Shown one piece after another: positions 60,519-64,000 of a stretch of DNA of 64,000 nucleotides. The DNA is from Ichthyophthirius multifiliis (taxonomy: Eukaryota > Ciliophora > Oligohymenophorea > Hymenostomatida): the NCBI RefSeq assembly GCF_000220395.1, contig NW_004085958.1:62001-126000 (forward strand), in the 5' to 3' direction. The translations under genes and the position numbers were made by a program. Position 1 is the stretch's first letter; each line of letters begins with the position of its first letter. Under the pieces are notes generated by a model. That model was not told where the DNA came from, did not search any database, and was given only the letters and a program-made list of their open reading frames with translations.

Positions 60519-62828
60519 ATGTATTAAAATCAAACAAAAAATTAAGAATTAAGTAAAAATATATCAAAAACAAAAATAAAAAAATACATTATATCTTTAT
60601 CAAGGTAACTTATATATGAAAATAAGTTAAAAAACATTTCCTAATTAAGAATAAATGTCAAAAGAAATTTAATAAACCGAAAAAAATCCATATTTATAAA
60701 CATATAGTTAAAAGATTAATTTATAAAAAATATATCCTAAGAAATTTTTAGAAGAATAAATAGAAAAATAAAGTATTTAAAAAAATAAATAATTATTAGA
60801 TGGAGAAAAAATAAAGAAATTTTCAAAAATGGTTACTGAAGAGAATTTTTTTAAGGAAAATTAAAAATTATAAACTACTAAAAAAAATAATTTATAAAGA
60901 TCATAAAGCTTTGTAATGAAAAAAAAATCTATTTTTACAAAATCGTAATAATAATAAAGTATAAAAGCATAAGAAGAAAAGAAATAAAATGAAAATATAT
61001 AAAATATTCAAATAAAAAAGATTTTAGAATAAAATTTAATATAGTAATAAGAAAAACCAGTAGAACTAAATAATAAAAAAGAGTATTTTTTTATTTAATT
61101 AACAAAAAAAATATTATATATTAAATTAATATTTATATTTTTTGAAAAATTATTAATTTTATATTAGAAAAAATTTATATTTTTATATAGTTAATTATAA
61201 TAAACATAAAGCCTATTTTAAACACAAACTAAATTTAAAGAAAATTGCTTTGATTAAGAATAAATAGATCCGTATATTTTAGAATATATTTAATATGGAG
61301 ATTGGTAATCCTTAGCTTAGTTTACAGGAAATGAAAATATAAAAGCTTCGAATTTAAAATATATTTTTGAAGAGAATATTGATTATTTTATGCATTTAAT
61401 TAGATAATGTGCATGTATAAAGTGTAATTGTGGTTTATGTAAATGTTAAGTTTTTTATAAATTAAAAACTTAATTTAATAATAGTACTTATTGTAGGGAT
61501 TATAAAAAACATTAAATTCCAAATAATTATAATGAATGTTCTAATATAAAAAAATATTATATATTAAATTAATATTTATATTTTTTGATAAATTATTAAT
61601 TTTATATTAGAAAAAATTTATATTTTTATATAGTTAATTATAATAAACATAAAGCCTATTTTAAACACAAACTAAATTTAAAGAAAATTGCTTTGATTAA
61701 GAATAAATAGATCCGTATATTTTAGAATATATTTAATATGGAGATTGGTAATCCTTAGCTTAGTTTACAGGAAATGAAAATATAAAAGCTTCGAATTTAA
61801 AATATATTTTTGAAGAGAATATTGATTATTTTATGCATTTAATTAGATAATGTGCATGTATAAAGTGTAATTGTGGTTTATGTAAATGTTAAGTTTTTTA
61901 TAAATTAAAAACTTAATTTAATAATAGTACTTATTGTAGGGATTATAAAAAACATTAAATTCCAAATAATTATAATGAATGTTCTAATATAACAGATAAA
62001 ATAAGAGAAGAAAAAAAAATTGGAAATTAAATGGTTGAAAATGAGTCTAATTATTGTGTAAAAAAATAAAAAATTAATAAAAAAAAAAAATATTTAACAA
62101 GAGAGATTATATTCAATTTAACAATATAAATAATAGTAAAAATCCAATTAAAGAAAAATAATAATATGTAAAATTTGATAAACCTATGATAGATTTAAGT
62201 TCTTATAAAGTAATTTAAAATATAAAATATATTAATAATAATATATATTTATAATATATATTTATATATTTATATATTTATATATTTATATATTTATATA
62301 TTTATAAATTATGGAATTCCACATTCTTAAAGAGTTCTTTAAGATTAATTATTAACAACTAATAAATTAATACCTTTTACAGGAAAAACTAGTTATTAAA
62401 ATGATTACTGTAATAAATAGAATAATCCTTAGATTAATTAATAATTTAGAGAGTATTTTTAAAAATTATTATTATTTTTTTAAATAAAAAAAAAGTTAAA
62501 GAATTTCTCCTTTTTCGAGTTATATGCCATTTCTTTCTGATACAAATAATAAACTTTCTTATAAAAAATTCGAATTTCCTATATATGAAAATAATAAAAT
62601 TTTAGTAAATTATTAATAAAAATATAATTTTATTAATAAAAAAAATAGCCAAATATATAAATGACTCCATCCTATTAAGGATAATATCTTACATAAACTG
62701 CAAAAGATTAAATTTATAATGGTTTCTAATAAATATGTAGTGTAAAAAAGTTCATGAATTTATGGAAATAATAATTCTAGGATAAATACTAATAATTTAA
62801 GAATACATAAGAAATAAATATTAAATGA
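60519..62828 (+). CDS. SAXO-like (STOP/FAM154) microtubule protein interrupted by a tandem duplication
   Basis: Two starts are possible: ATG 60519 with a 22-nt intron (60605-60626), or ATG 60616 in the same downstream frame. The N-terminus is Lys/Gln-rich (KINLQKIYPKKFLEEQ). It has a Cys cluster CACIKCNCGLCKC, then YCRDYKKHQIPNNYNE. Later come repeats DYIQFNNINNS, PFTGKTSYQNDYCNK and TPSYQGQYLTQTAKD; Cys-rich start plus 'F.G.T.YQ.DY' units are typical of SAXO axonemal proteins. It ends NTQEINIK, TGA 62826-62828. The exon with the Cys cluster is present twice because of a 443-bp duplication that breaks the frame. A further slip is at A12 (62079-62090), and one acceptor near 62310 is unclear. 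Confidence 0.6.
61105..61547. repeat. Tandem segmental duplication, copy 1 (443 bp)
   Basis: Followed immediately by copy 2; one mismatch seen (gaaaaatta against gataaatta). It contains the 3' part of an intron and one whole exon of the SAXO-like gene. Confidence 0.95.
61548..61990. repeat. Tandem segmental duplication, copy 2 (443 bp)
   Basis: Direct repeat of the preceding 443 bp. It lacks the intron's GT donor present upstream of copy 1. 443 is not a multiple of three, so it shifts the frame if transcribed and not skipped. Confidence 0.95.
62254..62305. repeat. TTTATATA octamer repeat
   Basis: About six head-to-tail TTTATATA units inside a presumed intron of the SAXO-like gene. Confidence 0.8.
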
Positions 62829-62944
62829 AAAAAATATAAATTATATTATATATAAAAAAAAAAAAAATTTATAAAACATTTTTTATTTTTTTATAATAAA
62901 AAAAAATTAATATATATAAACATATCTTTTTTTGTATAAAAATA

Positions 62945-63714
62945 ATGGATAATCTTTCTTAAGCAATAACTGAATCAGGGACAAGAAACTACACATTTAA
63001 AGTAGAAGGAAAGGAAGATGGATAGGGATATTTAACATAAGCTTAATAAGAAACTCATTTAGGAATAATTCTAATATAAGAATGGTGGGGACATAATTAA
63101 TCGATATGTAAAACAGCTGATAAATTCGCTTAAAAAGGATTCAAAGTACTAGTTCCGGATGTTTATAGGGGAAAAGTGGCCAAAAATAGAGAATAAGCTG
63201 GCCATTATTTCTAAGATTTGGACTGGTCTTCTGCTTTAAATGATATTATAGCAGCCGGAAATCACCTCAAATAAAATTTAGGATGTAAAAAAGTAGCTAT
63301 TACTGGATTTTGTTTAGGTGGAGCTCTTGCTTTTGCAGCTTTGGCCTCGTCTAATGTATTTGATGCAGGCGCACCTTTTTACGGAATACCAGATCTTAAT
63401 AAATTTCCTGTTTAAAATATGAAAGCTCCAATTTAAGCACATTTTGGGTCTTTAGATAATTCAAAAGGATTCTCTGATCCAGATTCAGCTAGAAATGTAG
63501 AAAAATAAGCGCAATAAGATGGTCTATAATTTGAATTGATGTATATATATATATATTTATATAAAAATATTTTTATATATAATTTATATTTTTAAGAATT
63601 TGGGAAAACGGAAAGCATGCTTTTATGAATTAAGATAGTGAAAATTATGATGCTGATATTGCTTAAAAGGCATTGGAAAAAACTACTGAATTTTTTAAGA
63701 AGATATTATAATGA
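62945..63714 (+). CDS. Dienelactone hydrolase family protein
   Basis: Begins MDNLSQAITESGTRNYTF. An alpha/beta-hydrolase of the DLH type: GIILIQEWWGHNQSI (the Glu-Trp-Trp-Gly loop), FKVLVPDVYRGKVA, nucleophile elbow ITGFCLGGALAFAAL (Cys), AHFGSLDNSKG (Asp) and NGKHAFMNQ (His), so the Cys-Asp-His triad is complete. One intron (63541-63596, 56 nt) lies just before the His-bearing exon. It ends EFFKKILQ, TGA 63712-63714; the ~240-residue length is normal for the family. DLH proteins hydrolyse dienelactone or related small lactones and esters; the substrate is unknown here. There are no pathway neighbours. Confidence 0.92.
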
Positions 63715-64000
63715 TATATTATTATTTTTATATATAATGTTTTTTGTTGTTGTCTTTTTTATATACAAAAAAATAAAAAAGAATAATATATTAAATATAA
63801 TAATCATTTTAATAGAATTATAGAAATCAGGTTTATATTTATTTTATTTTTATAAAAATAATAATAAATATTTGGATATTTAAAGTTATTGATTTTATCA
63901 TATTGTTTTTATTTAAATTAATTATTTTAATTAAATATATATTAATAATAAGATGCTTTTTTTAATATAAAATAGATATTTTTTTTTTTTAATATAAATA
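63715..64000. other. 3' noncoding region to window end
   Basis: AT-rich DNA; no start of a further gene was recognised. Confidence 0.5.

Overview
The window is ciliate macronuclear DNA. TAA and TAG are read as glutamine throughout, and every recognisable gene ends at TGA. The DNA is extremely AT-rich, start codons sit in A-rich contexts, and introns are short (mostly about 40-120 nt, GT...TAG/AAG). Base composition, intron size and gene content (granule-lattice proteins, MORN and SHIPPO axonemal proteins, PKA, laforin) fit an oligohymenophorean. Ichthyophthirius is my best guess, but this is inference: no marker gene proves it. Standard-code gene finding fails here, because most genes look like strings of stops unless TAA/TAG are read as Gln.

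Layout. 1-1.8 kb: noncoding. 1.8-9.4 kb: LRR/ankyrin protein (+), then on the minus strand a SHIPPO/STPGR axonemal protein, a small ubiquitin-like protein, a DoxX-like membrane protein and a CcmH-like cytochrome c maturation protein. 9.8-14.3 kb: degenerate TBC protein and GRAM+TLDc protein (both +). 14.5-21.5 kb: two MORN proteins (-) flanking a divergent kinase pair (AGC kinase -, PKA catalytic subunit +). 21.9-28.7 kb (-): CEP19-like, KRI1 with inserted zinc-finger-like cysteines, two small unknowns, and a membrane-anchored GNAT. 28.8-34.7 kb: MDH1B-N/Ap4A-phosphorylase-like fusion (+), coiled-coil protein (-), mitochondrial calcium uniporter (+). 35.5-36.3 kb: an ORF relic with three in-frame TGAs. 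37.3-45.8 kb: EF-hand/MORN protein, coiled-coil protein and PH-domain kinase (+); VHS-like protein and prefoldin subunit 1 (-). 47.1-50.7 kb: acylated Glu/Gln repeat protein (+) and laforin-like phosphatase with two CBM20 modules (-). 52.6-55.9 kb: HBS1 (-) and ribosomal protein L21 (+). 56.7-59.9 kb: a divergent pair of granule-lattice (trichocyst/mucocyst matrix) proteins. 60.5-63.7 kb: a SAXO-like axonemal protein carrying a 443-bp near-identical tandem duplication, then a dienelactone hydrolase.

Functional themes are cilia and cortex (SHIPPO, MORN x3, CEP19, SAXO, MDH1B-like domain), regulated secretion (granule-lattice pair), mitochondria (MCU, CcmH), second-messenger kinases (PKA, AGC, PH-kinase), translation (RPL21, HBS1, KRI1, prefoldin) and storage-polysaccharide control (laforin). 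There is no operon structure, mobile element, CRISPR array, rRNA or tRNA that I can support.

A recurrent technical feature is reading frames that break only at A/T homopolymers (at least eight genes, indels of either sign). This looks like sequencing or assembly error rather than biology.
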